The notes under the pieces were generated by a model. That model ran no database searches, was not told where the DNA came from, and saw nothing but the letters and a program-made list of their open reading frames with translations. A DNA stretch of 64,000 nucleotides, taken from Novosphingobium sp. Leaf2. Its GTDB lineage: Bacteria; Pseudomonadota; Alphaproteobacteria; Sphingomonadales; Sphingomonadaceae. A program made the translations under genes and the position numbers. The stretch's first letter is position 1, and each line of letters begins with the position of its first letter. Where the stretch lies: NCBI RefSeq assembly GCF_001421325.1, contig NZ_LMJY01000018.1, positions 62,001 through 126,000 on the forward strand. The letters are read 5' to 3'. Below, piece by piece: positions 1-7,458 of this stretch.

Positions 1-146
1 AGATCGTGGCGCGCGGAGTCAGCGCCGGGCCGGAGGTGGCCCGCATCCTGCGCGCGGTGGAGGCGCGCTGGATCGCCGAAGGGTTTCCGGATGCGCCGCG
101 GGTCGCGGCTTTGCTGGACGAAGAACTGGGCGGCGCATGTCCATGA
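1..146 (+). CDS. cca: 3' end of a CCA tRNA nucleotidyltransferase-like gene (partial)
   Basis: The window opens inside a reading frame whose first complete codon is at base 3 and which stops with TGA at 144-146. The 47 visible residues are helical and charged, with a GPEVARILRAVEARWIAEGFP stretch-like ending typical of the C-terminal tail of CCA-adding enzymes, which repair the 3' end of tRNA. In related alphaproteobacteria cca lies directly before the small membrane aspartic protease that follows here, which supports the call. The catalytic head is outside the window, so the identification rests on the tail and the context only. Confidence 0.6.
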   Translation, partial: IVARGVSAGPEVARILRAVEARWIAEGFPDAPRVAALLDEELGGACP

Positions 147-191
147 TCCGCACCGCCACAGTCAGCCTTGCGAAAGCTGCGGTCGGCTAGG

Positions 192-854
192 ATGGCGGAC
201 ATGAACCTTTCCGAAATCCTGCGCTTCCTGGCCGGCCAGCCGCTGCTGGCGCTGGCGATGGCAAGCATCGTCGTGTGCATCGTGGGCGGCATGCTGCGCG
301 GGGTGCTGCCGCTGCTGGGCGGGTTCGTGCGCGGGATCGGCAACCTTGGCCTGCTGGCGGCCATGCTGCTGACCATCGCGCAGGCAGCCCGCCTCACCAC
401 CAGCGCTGACTTCGCGTTCCCGCCGCTGGGCATGAACCGGCAAAGCGTGGCGGGCGGCGAAACGCGCGTGCCGATGGACTCGGACGGTCACTTCTGGATC
501 AGGGCGACGATGAATGGCGTGCCCAGCCGGTTTCTGGTGGACACCGGCGCCACGCTGACGGCGGTGTCCCCGGCCGCCGCGCAGGCCGCGCAGCTGCGCG
601 CCAATGCACTCAACCGCTCGGTGCTGATGAAGACCGCGAACGGCACGGTGGAGGCACAGCTTGCCACCATCGACGAACTGCGCATGGGCAGCGTGGTGGC
701 GCGCGGGATCGACGCGGTGGTGGCGCCGGGGATCGGCGATACCAACGTGATCGGGATGAACCTGCTGTCGCGCCTCGCCAGCTGGCGGGTGGAAGACAAC
801 ACGCTGATCCTGGTGCCGCACCACCCCCAAGCAGCAGACACCAGCGAAACCTGA
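192..854 (+). CDS. TIGR02281-type retropepsin-like aspartic protease, membrane anchored
   Basis: This is a predicted 220-residue protein. Residues about 9-66 form one or two hydrophobic segments, so the rest is probably membrane tethered. The second half is a single retropepsin-like lobe with the DTGATLTAV catalytic motif (Asp at about residue 117). A one-lobe enzyme would have to dimerise to make an active site, as retropepsins do. The start is set at ATG 192 (MADMNLSEI); a TTG at 168 is in frame but adds residues without a convincing ribosome site, and ATG 201 is also possible. It converges on parC with a 10-base gap. The substrate is unknown. Confidence 0.8.
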   Translation: MADMNLSEILRFLAGQPLLALAMASIVVCIVGGMLRGVLPLLGGFVRGIGNLGLLAAMLLTIAQAARLTTSADFAFPPLGMNRQSVAGGETRVPMDSDGHFWIRATMNGVPSRFLVDTGATLTAVSPAAAQAAQLRANALNRSVLMKTANGTVEAQLATIDELRMGSVVARGIDAVVAPGIGDTNVIGMNLLSRLASWRVEDNTLILVPHHPQAADTSET

Positions 855-864
855 AGCGGGGCGC

Positions 865-3174
865 TCAGCCCTGGAACTTGTTGTCGCGCGGGAAGCCGTT
901 GGGCGGCAAACGCCCCGCAGCGCCGCGCGCCACTTTCCACAGCCCCATGTCCTTTTCGGTGCGGGTGCGGCCACTATCGCCGCCCATCGCCCAGGACAGG
1001 CCATCCTCCAGCCGCAGGGTGATGGCATCGGCCATGCCGCCATCGCGATACCGCTGCAGGGTCACGCCCTGCCCCTTGGCCATCACCGGCAGTTCCTCAA
1101 GGCTGAAGATCACCAGCTTGCGATTGTCGCCCACCACCGCCACGTGATCGTGCTCTGCCGGGATTTCCCGCACGATCGCCAGGCGCACGCCCGGCTTGGT
1201 GGACATCACGGCGCGCCCCTTGCGGGTTTCAGCAAGCAGTTCGTCCGTCTCTGCCGCAAAGCCGCGCCCGGCGTTGGAGGCCAGCAGCAACTGCGCCTTG
1301 GGCTTGTAGGGAATGGCCGACACCACGTGCGCTTCGGTGTCGATATCCACCATCGTGCGGATCGGCTCGCCAAAGCCGCGAGCGCCCGGCAGCTTGTCGG
1401 CGCCCAGCGTGTAGAAGCGCCCGTTATCCAGCGCGATCAGGATCTTGTCCGTGGTCTGCGCGTGGAAGGCGAAAGCGGGGCCATCCCCTTCCTTGAACTT
1501 GAAATCAGCCCCCTTGTCTCCTTGGCCAAGCGGCACATGCCCGCGCGCCGCGCGAATCCAGCCGCGCGCCGACAGGATCACCGTGACCGGCTCCTTCTCG
1601 ATCATCGCGTCCATGCTGAACTCCACCGTCTTCGCCGCTTGGGCGATGGTGGTGCGGCGGCGGCCCAGCAGCGTATCGGGGGCGTAGTCCTTGCGCAGAT
1701 TCGCCAGGTCGCGCTTGATCCGCGTGCGCTGGCGGGCCGGGCTTTCCAGCAGAGTATTGAGCTCGGCCTGCTCCTTGAGCAGTTCGGCGTGTTCCTTGCG
1801 CAGCTCCATTTCCTCAAGCTTGCGCAAGGAGCGCAGCCGCATGTTGAGGATGGCTTCGGCCTGCCGGTCGGTCAGTTCGAACTCGGCCATCATCACCGCC
1901 TTGGGCTCATCCTCGGTGCGGATGATCTCGATGATCCGGTCGAGGTTGAGGTAGGCGATGATATAGCCCGACACCAGTTCGAGCCGCGCGGCGATTTTTT
2001 CCAGCCGATGCCGGGTGCGCCGCAGCAGGATGTCGATCTGGCTGTAGATCCACTCCTGCAACAGCAACCGCAGCCCCAGCACGCCCGGCGTGCGGTGCGC
2101 ATCCAGCACGTTGAGATTGAGGCTGAAGCGGCTTTCCAGATCGGTCAGCCGGTACAGGCTTTCCTTCAGCAGTTCGGGATCGACGTTGCGGCTTTTGGGG
2201 ATGAGGACGATGCGGATTTCCTCGTCGCTCTCGTCACGCACGTCTTCAAGGATGGGCAGCTTGCGATCGCCGATCAGCGTGGCGATCTGCTCGATCAGTT
2301 TGCCCTTCGCCAGCATGTAGGGGATTTCGCTGATGACCAGCTGCCACTGGCCGGCGCCCAGCTTTTCGATGCCGGTCTCTTCCCAGTTGCCTGCATCGTC
2401 ACGCCCGGTGGAAAAGCGGCCGCGCACGCGAAACGCGCCCTTGCCGGTTTCATAGGCGTGGCTGATCGCCTCCGGACTGTCGACCACGAAGCCGCCGGTG
2501 GCAAAGTCCGGCCCGTGGAACACTTCCATCAATTGCGCGTGTTCGGCCTGCGGATTGTCGATCAGCAGCAGCGTGGCATCGATGATCTCGGCCACGTTGT
2601 GGCTGGGAATCGAGGTGGCCATGCCCACCGCGATGCCGATCGCGCCATTGGCCAGCAGGTTGGGGAACAGGCCCGGAAATATCTCCGGCTCGCTTTCCTC
2701 ACCGTTATACGTGGGGATGAAGTCCACCGTCCCGTCGTCCAGCCCGGCCATCAGCTGGATCGCAGTCTTGGTCAGCCGCGCTTCGGTGTAGCGGTAGGCG
2801 GCGGCGTTATCGCCGTCGATATTGCCGAAGTTGCCCTGCCCTTCCACCAGCGGATAGCGCAGCGAAAAGTCCTGCGCCAGGCGGACCATGGCGTCGTAGA
2901 CCGCCACGTCGCCATGCGGGTGATACTTGCCGATCACGTCACCGACCACGCGGGCGGACTTTTTATAGGCGCTGCCCGGATCCAGCTTGAGCAGGCGCAT
3001 CGCCCACAGCAGGCGGCGGTGGACCGGTTTCAGCCCATCCCGCAAATCCGGCAGCGAGCGCGCGGTGATGGTGGAAAGCGCATAGACGAGATAGCGCTGC
3101 GACAGCGCGGCATCGAACGGGGCGTCGACGATAGCGTCGAACGGATCGGATTCGTCGTCTTTCGTGGTCACCAT
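865..3174 (-). CDS. parC: DNA topoisomerase IV subunit A
   Basis: The 769-residue protein is the breakage-reunion subunit of topoisomerase IV, which decatenates daughter chromosomes. The N-terminal winged-helix/tower region contains the DNA-cleaving tyrosine in [11 protein letters not shown] (Tyr129), and GKYHPHGD lies at 82-89. A coiled-coil tower and a C-terminal beta-pinwheel follow; the C-terminal half has the short repeats expected for ParC and no GyrA box that I can see. In the quinolone-interaction helix the serine of E. coli ParC/GyrA (GDS) is Val90 (GDVAVYDAM), while the acidic partner is Asp94. The ATG start is followed by GTG. The gene is divergent from the next gene with a 103-base spacer. 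Confidence 0.95.
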   Translation of the reverse strand: MVTTKDDESDPFDAIVDAPFDAALSQRYLVYALSTITARSLPDLRDGLKPVHRRLLWAMRLLKLDPGSAYKKSARVVGDVIGKYHPHGDVAVYDAMVRLAQDFSLRYPLVEGQGNFGNIDGDNAAAYRYTEARLTKTAIQLMAGLDDGTVDFIPTYNGEESEPEIFPGLFPNLLANGAIGIAVGMATSIPSHNVAEIIDATLLLIDNPQAEHAQLMEVFHGPDFATGGFVVDSPEAISHAYETGKGAFRVRGRFSTGRDDAGNWEETGIEKLGAGQWQLVISEIPYMLAKGKLIEQIATLIGDRKLPILEDVRDESDEEIRIVLIPKSRNVDPELLKESLYRLTDLESRFSLNLNVLDAHRTPGVLGLRLLLQEWIYSQIDILLRRTRHRLEKIAARLELVSGYIIAYLNLDRIIEIIRTEDEPKAVMMAEFELTDRQAEAILNMRLRSLRKLEEMELRKEHAELLKEQAELNTLLESPARQRTRIKRDLANLRKDYAPDTLLGRRRTTIAQAAKTVEFSMDAMIEKEPVTVILSARGWIRAARGHVPLGQGDKGADFKFKEGDGPAFAFHAQTTDKILIALDNGRFYTLGADKLPGARGFGEPIRTMVDIDTEAHVVSAIPYKPKAQLLLASNAGRGFAAETDELLAETRKGRAVMSTKPGVRLAIVREIPAEHDHVAVVGDNRKLVIFSLEELPVMAKGQGVTLQRYRDGGMADAITLRLEDGLSWAMGGDSGRTRTEKDMGLWKVARGAAGRLPPNGFPRDNKFQG

Positions 3175-3244
3175 GGCCGGAACGCACTAGCAACACGATG
3201 ATCTGAACGAAACAGGCGGAACCTAAGTTTTCCGCGATTGATTA

Positions 3245-3269
3245 CTCCTGCAAACCCCAAACGCAGGAG
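3245..3269 (+). promoter_or_regulatory. Hairpin that buries the ribosome site of the DJ-1/PfpI gene
   Basis: CTCCTGC (3245-3251) and GCAGGAG (3263-3269) are perfect inverted repeats around an 11-base C/A-rich loop. The right arm contains the Shine-Dalgarno sequence GGAG, which ends 8 bases before ATG 3278. If the hairpin forms in the mRNA it would hide the ribosome site, so translation could depend on temperature or on a bound factor. The pairing is seen in the sequence; regulation is inference. Confidence 0.45.
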
Positions 3270-3277
3270 ATTATCAC

Positions 3278-3823
3278 ATGGGTCGCGTACTCATCATCGC
3301 TACCAATGGTTTCGAGCAGAGCGAACTGACCGGTCCGCGCGACGCGCTGAACGAAGCAGGCATCGAAACCGTCGTCGCCAGCCCCGAAGCCGGCGAGATC
3401 AAGGGCTGGCAGCATACCGACTGGGGCGATCCGGTGAAGGTCGACAAGACGCTGGATCAGGTCAACGCCGACGAGTTCGACGCCATCGTGCTGCCCGGCG
3501 GTCAGATGAACCCGGACGTACTGCGGATGGACGAAACCGCCGTCGGGCTGGTCAAGAGCTTTTTCGATGCAGGCAAGCCGGTCGCGGCGATCTGCCACGG
3601 TCCGTGGTTGCTCGCCGAGGCGGACATCGTGCGCGGGCGCACGGTCACCAGCTGGCCCTCGATCCGCACGGATTTGCGCAATGCCGGCGCCAACGTGGTG
3701 GACGAGGAGGTGTCGGTTGACGGCAATCTCATCACAAGCCGCAAGCCGGACGACATTCCAGCATTTTCCAAAGCGATCATCACGGCGATTAAGGACGCTA
3801 CGGCGTCCGTAGCAGCCGCCTGA
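3278..3823 (+). CDS. DJ-1/PfpI family glutamine-amidotransferase-like protein (deglycase/stress protein)
   Basis: This 181-residue cytoplasmic protein has the PfpI/YhbO layout: a Rossmann-like N-terminus, Glu13 in GFEQSE, and the nucleophile elbow AICHGPWLL with Cys106-His107. Family members are reported as protein deglycases, chaperones or cysteine proteases that protect against carbonyl and oxidative stress. The ATG at 3278 has GGAG 8 bases upstream, inside a hairpin. The gene stands alone, divergent from parC and convergent with the ferredoxin gene. Which activity applies cannot be told from sequence. Confidence 0.9.
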   Translation: MGRVLIIATNGFEQSELTGPRDALNEAGIETVVASPEAGEIKGWQHTDWGDPVKVDKTLDQVNADEFDAIVLPGGQMNPDVLRMDETAVGLVKSFFDAGKPVAAICHGPWLLAEADIVRGRTVTSWPSIRTDLRNAGANVVDEEVSVDGNLITSRKPDDIPAFSKAIITAIKDATASVAAA

Positions 3824-3872
3824 ACGTAGGATTGGGATGGCGTCGCGTGCGGGCAAAGCCCCGCAGGCGGCG

Positions 3873-4205
3873 TCAGCCTATCTGCATGTTCCGGACGACG
3901 GCCGGGATGCGCACCGCAATGCCATCAAGCTCCGGGGTCAATTCAATCTGGCAAGACAGGCGGCTGGTGCTGGTGACGCCGGCTGCAAGATCGAGCAAGT
4001 CTTCCTCGTCCTCGGAAGCCGGGGCCAACTTGTCGAACCAGTCCGGCGAGATGATCACGTGGCAGGTGGAACACGCCATCTGGCCTTCACACGTGCCTTC
4101 GAGCGGCATGCCGGCATTCTGCGCCACTTCCAGCAGACGCGATCCGGCCTCGGCCTGTGCCGTGACCCGTGATCCGTCCAGATTTACGAACTGCACGTTA
4201 ACCAA
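3873..4205 (-). CDS. Adrenodoxin-type [2Fe-2S] ferredoxin
   Basis: The 110-residue protein has the four cluster ligands of vertebrate/bacterial adrenodoxin-type ferredoxins: Cys39, Cys45, Cys48 and Cys85 (CX5CX2CX36C). It follows the two cysteine desulfurase genes on the same strand with a 1-base gap, so it is probably the last gene of one operon. It could donate electrons to Fe-S cluster assembly (as Isc Fdx does) or to a cytochrome P450. The desulfurase neighbours favour the first role. Confidence 0.9.
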   Translation of the reverse strand: MVNVQFVNLDGSRVTAQAEAGSRLLEVAQNAGMPLEGTCEGQMACSTCHVIISPDWFDKLAPASEDEEDLLDLAAGVTSTSRLSCQIELTPELDGIAVRIPAVVRNMQIG

Positions 4206-4206
4206 G

Positions 4207-5286
4207 TCATACTCCCTGCGCCGCTGCCGCGGTTTCTATCTGTGCGCAGGCATCCTCGATTTCCCGACTGTCACTATACCGACCAAATCCGAGACGGATA
4301 GAGGCTTTGGCATCCGCGTCCGACAGCCCCAGCGCGCGCAGGACGTGGCTGGGCCGGCCCGATCCGCTGGCACAGGCGGAGCCGGCAGAGAACGCTATGG
4401 TCCGCAAATCCGACATCAGCCGCGCCACGTCCAGTCCCGGCAGCCGCACGTTGAGATTGCCGTGCCAGCGCTGGGTGTCGGACCCGTTGAGCGTCCATCG
4501 GGACAGGACCGCACGGGCGCGATCCCACAGCATAGCTACATGCGCCCCGTCCTCCTCCACGCGCGACGCGGCGAGCGCGGCGGCGGCACCGAAACCGGCG
4601 CACAGCATCGGGCTCAGCGTGCCTGAGCGCAGGCCCTGCTCCTGCCCGCCGCCATGAATGACCGGCGCAAGGTCCAGCCCGTCGCGCATCCACAGCGCGC
4701 CGATGCCCTTGGGGCCGTAGAGCTTGTGCGCGCTGATCGCGATCAGGTCTGCATTCGCCGGCGGCGCGATCTTGCCGGCGCCCTGCACCGCATCGCACAG
4801 GAACAGCGCGCCCGCATCGTGCGCGCGGGCGGCAAGCTGCGCCACCGGCTGGATGGTCCCGATCTCGTTGTTGACCTGCATCACCGCGGCGATCCCGGTG
4901 CCCACCGGGATCGCCGCGTCCGCCGCTACCAGTCCTTGCCCATCGACCGGCAAAACGGTGAGCGCAGAATCCGTCGCCCGCGCAGTATCCAGCACCGCCG
5001 CATGCTCGATCGCAGAGACGGCGAGCGTGCGCGCCCGGCTGCCAAGGATCGCCAGGTTGATCGCCTCGGTCGCGCCGGAGGTGAAGATCACCCGGCCCCC
5101 GGTCGGCAGCAGCGCGGCGACGTGCGCTCGCGCCACCTCGACCGCAGCCGCCGCCGCCCGGCCCGGACGATGCGGGCTGTGGGGATTGGCAAAGCCGGCA
5201 GTGCCCGGTCCGCCCAGCCACGGCAGCATCGCCTCGCGCGCTTCGGGGGCAAGCGGCGTGGTCGCCTGATAATCGAGATAGATCAT
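4207..5286 (-). CDS. Cysteine desulfurase (NifS/IscS class), copy 1
   Basis: This is a 359-residue PLP enzyme that releases sulfur from cysteine as an enzyme persulfide for Fe-S clusters and thio-cofactors. It has MIYLDYQATTPLAPEAR at the start, SAIEHAAVLD, the PLP lysine in SAHKLYGPKGIGAL, and the sulfur-carrying Cys in SAGSACASGSGRPSHVL. The ATG at 5286-5284 overlaps the TGA of the upstream desulfurase as ATGA, so the two are translationally coupled. Longer in-frame extensions exist upstream but would run inside the neighbour. It differs clearly from the second copy, so the pair is not a recent duplication. Confidence 0.92.
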   Translation of the reverse strand: MIYLDYQATTPLAPEAREAMLPWLGGPGTAGFANPHSPHRPGRAAAAAVEVARAHVAALLPTGGRVIFTSGATEAINLAILGSRARTLAVSAIEHAAVLDTARATDSALTVLPVDGQGLVAADAAIPVGTGIAAVMQVNNEIGTIQPVAQLAARAHDAGALFLCDAVQGAGKIAPPANADLIAISAHKLYGPKGIGALWMRDGLDLAPVIHGGGQEQGLRSGTLSPMLCAGFGAAAALAASRVEEDGAHVAMLWDRARAVLSRWTLNGSDTQRWHGNLNVRLPGLDVARLMSDLRTIAFSAGSACASGSGRPSHVLRALGLSDADAKASIRLGFGRYSDSREIEDACAQIETAAAAQGV

Positions 5287-6326
5287 GCGTTTGCCGCAAC
5301 CCATGCCTGTGCGAAAGCATCGAGATCGGCGGGCGTGGTGTTCCACCCGATCGAAACCCGCACCGTGCGCTTCGCGACGTCCGGGGCGATGCCGAAACCC
5401 TGCAGCACCCGGCTTGGCTTCAGCGTGCCGGACGAACAGGCGCTGCCTGCGGAAATCGCGAACCCCTGCGCGTCCATGCGGATCAGCATCGCCGTGGCCG
5501 AAATGCTGCGCGCCGCGACCGCCACGATGTGCGAGCATTGCGCCCCCAGCCGCAACACATCGCCGCCCGCGCCCAACTGCGCGCCAAAAGCCAGCCGCTG
5601 GCTTTCGGTGGTTGTCCAGGCCTCCATTGCGCCAGCATCCAGCGCTGCAGCAAAGGCCAGAGCGCCGGGGAGGTTTTCCGTGCCCGCGCGATAGCCGCGC
5701 TCCTGCCCGCCGCTCGGCTCCAGCATAGCGAAATCGCGCACCAGCAGCGCGCCGATCCCCACCGGGCCGCCCAGCTTGTGGGCTGAAACCACGACCATGT
5801 CCGCATCGGGCAAGGCAGTCTTGCCCGCCGATTGCGAGCAGTCCGCCAGCAGCACCCCGCCCGCCGCGCGAACCTGATCAGCCAAGGTATCGCCGGGGGC
5901 CAGCAGCACCGTCCCCGTTTCCGAATTGATCGACTGCACTGCCACTACCGCCCGGCCTGGCAGGGCGAGCGCGGCGGCCAGCGCCTGCGGATCGAGCGCG
6001 CCGTCCGTCATCGGCATCGCCGCAGCGTCCGGCGCGGCCCGCCACACCGCATCATGCTCCACCGCAGAGGCCAGCCGACGCACCGCCTTGGCGCGGCCCA
6101 GCCCGATCGCCAGCGCCTCGCTCGCGCCGGAGGTGAAGATGACCTCGCCCTGCCAGCCCAGCGCCGCCTTCACCCGCGCCCGCGCATCCTCCAGCGCGCT
6201 GCGTGCCGCGCGCCCTGCCGCGTGCGGGCTCGATGGATTGGCCCAAAGCCGTGCGCCATCGATCCACGCATCGCGCGCGGCCGGCAGCATCGGCGTGGTC
6301 GCGGCATGATCGAGGTAAATGGTAAT
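5283..6326 (-). CDS. Cysteine desulfurase-like PLP enzyme, copy 2 (likely ATT or TTG start)
   Basis: The 347-residue protein has the same fold as its neighbour: TIYLDHAATTPML near the start, SAVEHDAVW, the PLP lysine in SAHKLGGPVGIGALL, and the catalytic cysteine in SAGSACSSGTLKPSRVL. No ATG or GTG precedes the conserved start of the domain. An ATT codon at 6326-6324 sits exactly where homologues begin and has GGAG (6335-6338) 8 bases upstream; the nearest classical alternative is TTG at 6377, which has no good ribosome site and adds 17 unconserved residues. The gene heads the operon desulfurase-desulfurase-ferredoxin and is divergent from the hydrolase gene. Which of the two copies feeds which acceptor is unknown. 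Confidence 0.88.
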   Translation of the reverse strand: MTIYLDHAATTPMLPAARDAWIDGARLWANPSSPHAAGRAARSALEDARARVKAALGWQGEVIFTSGASEALAIGLGRAKAVRRLASAVEHDAVWRAAPDAAAMPMTDGALDPQALAAALALPGRAVVAVQSINSETGTVLLAPGDTLADQVRAAGGVLLADCSQSAGKTALPDADMVVVSAHKLGGPVGIGALLVRDFAMLEPSGGQERGYRAGTENLPGALAFAAALDAGAMEAWTTTESQRLAFGAQLGAGGDVLRLGAQCSHIVAVAARSISATAMLIRMDAQGFAISAGSACSSGTLKPSRVLQGFGIAPDVAKRTVRVSIGWNTTPADLDAFAQAWVAANA

Positions 6327-6473
6327 TGTCGAAGCTCCGAAACGGCAGGTGCGTGGGAAAGTTGTCTTTGCGCGCAAGCTTTCTATATAGCGAGCCTTCC
6401 GTTTTTCCACTCCTGCCACACGCGGCCCGCGCGCCGCCTGCGCAGGGGTTCCAAAGGTCAGGCCGCAACAGAC

Positions 6474-7130
6474 ATGCCCGCAGTCATTTTTCCCGGCCCC
6501 GAAGGTCGCCTCGAAGGCCGTTTCCAACCCGCATCGCGTCCCCGTGCGCCGGTGGCGATGATCCTGCACCCGCACCCGCAGGCCGGCGGCACGATGAACG
6601 ATCGCATCACCCAGAACCTGTACAAGACGTTCGTGAACCGTGGTTTCGCCACGCTGCGTTTCAACTTTCGCGGCGTGGGCCGCAGCCAGGGCAGCTTTGA
6701 CAACGGCATCGGCGAACTGTCCGATGCCGCCGCCGCGCTGGACTGGGTACAGTCGATCCATCCCGAAGCGTCCACCACCTGGATCGCGGGCGTATCCTTC
6801 GGGGCGCTGATCGGCATGCAGTTGCTGATGCGCCGCCCGGAAATTCGCGGTTTCATCTCGGTCGCCCCGCCGGCCAACATGTATGATTTCAGCTTCCTGG
6901 CGCCCTGCCCGGCTTCCGGCATCATCATCCAGGGCACCGGCGATACGGTGGTAACGCCCAACGCGGTGCAGAAGCTGGTCGACAAGCTGCGCACGCAAAA
7001 GCACATCACCATCCACCACGACGAGATCCCGCGCGCCAATCACTTCTTCGAAAACGAAGGCCCGGAGCTGATGCGCTCGGTCGACAATTACCTCGACATG
7101 CGCCTCTCGCCGGATTGCCCGATCAAGTAA
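6474..7130 (+). CDS. Alpha/beta hydrolase (COG2945-like)
   Basis: This is a compact 218-residue hydrolase. The nucleophile elbow is AGVSFGAL (Ser108); the acid is probably Asp157 (GTGDTVVTP) and the base His190 (RANHFFEN). LHPHPQAGG near residue 31 is the oxyanion/HPHP segment typical of this COG2945 group. There is no signal peptide, so it is cytoplasmic; the substrate is unknown. The ATG at 6474 has a weak AAAGG upstream. It is divergent from the desulfurase operon, an arrangement I recall from other sphingomonads, but I cannot test whether the link is functional. Confidence 0.88.
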   Translation: MPAVIFPGPEGRLEGRFQPASRPRAPVAMILHPHPQAGGTMNDRITQNLYKTFVNRGFATLRFNFRGVGRSQGSFDNGIGELSDAAAALDWVQSIHPEASTTWIAGVSFGALIGMQLLMRRPEIRGFISVAPPANMYDFSFLAPCPASGIIIQGTGDTVVTPNAVQKLVDKLRTQKHITIHHDEIPRANHFFENEGPELMRSVDNYLDMRLSPDCPIK

Positions 7131-7139
7131 GCGGTGCCG

Positions 7140-7167
7140 CCGGGCTAAGCGTGGTTCAGCCCGGTTT
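7140..7167 (+). terminator. Possible terminator after the hydrolase gene
   Basis: CCGGGCT (7140-7146) pairs with AGCCCGG (7158-7164) across an 11-base loop and is followed by only three T. It lies 9 bases after the hydrolase stop, between convergent genes. The stem is good but the T run is short. Confidence 0.45.
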
Positions 7168-7359
7168 GCCCGCTTCGGCGGACAAGGTGCGGCCATCGGG
7201 GGTGGGCAATGTCCAGATCACGATGTTGACGATCATCACCGCCGCCAGCCCCAGCATCAACAGGGCCTGGCGGCGACGGCCACCCCGCCGCAACAGGAGG
7301 ATCGCGCCGATAATCAGCGCGGCGGCGGTCAGTACGAGAAGCGATAGCGCGATATCCAT
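7156..7359 (-). CDS. Small two-helix membrane protein, unknown function
   Basis: The 67-residue product has two hydrophobic segments (about residues 4-23 and 32-50) separated by an Arg-rich turn (RRGGRRRQ), and a short polar tail. The arginine turn suggests both ends lie outside the cytoplasm. I do not recognise a family. It is convergent with the hydrolase gene and 99 bases from the divergent DUF885 gene. It may be real but is supported only by codon bias, clean hydrophobic pattern and lack of competing genes. Confidence 0.55.
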   Translation of the reverse strand: MDIALSLLVLTAAALIIGAILLLRRGGRRRQALLMLGLAAVMIVNIVIWTLPTPDGRTLSAEAGKPG

Positions 7360-7458
7360 GCCCGCGATCTAGCACGACCTGCGCAGACGACGCGAGAGGG
7401 TCTGCACAACCGGCAACGCGGTTTGACACCCGCTGCAAGCCCCGGCATCCTCCCGCCC

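Noticed and set aside
1144-3201. A 685-codon open frame opposite parC
   Set aside because: It is the antisense shadow of a clear ParC; long antisense frames are common at this GC content, and its composition (Arg/Gln/His-rich) has no domain.
3837-5694. Plus-strand open frames across the ferredoxin and desulfurase genes
   Set aside because: They lie opposite genes with intact active sites and show shadow-type composition.
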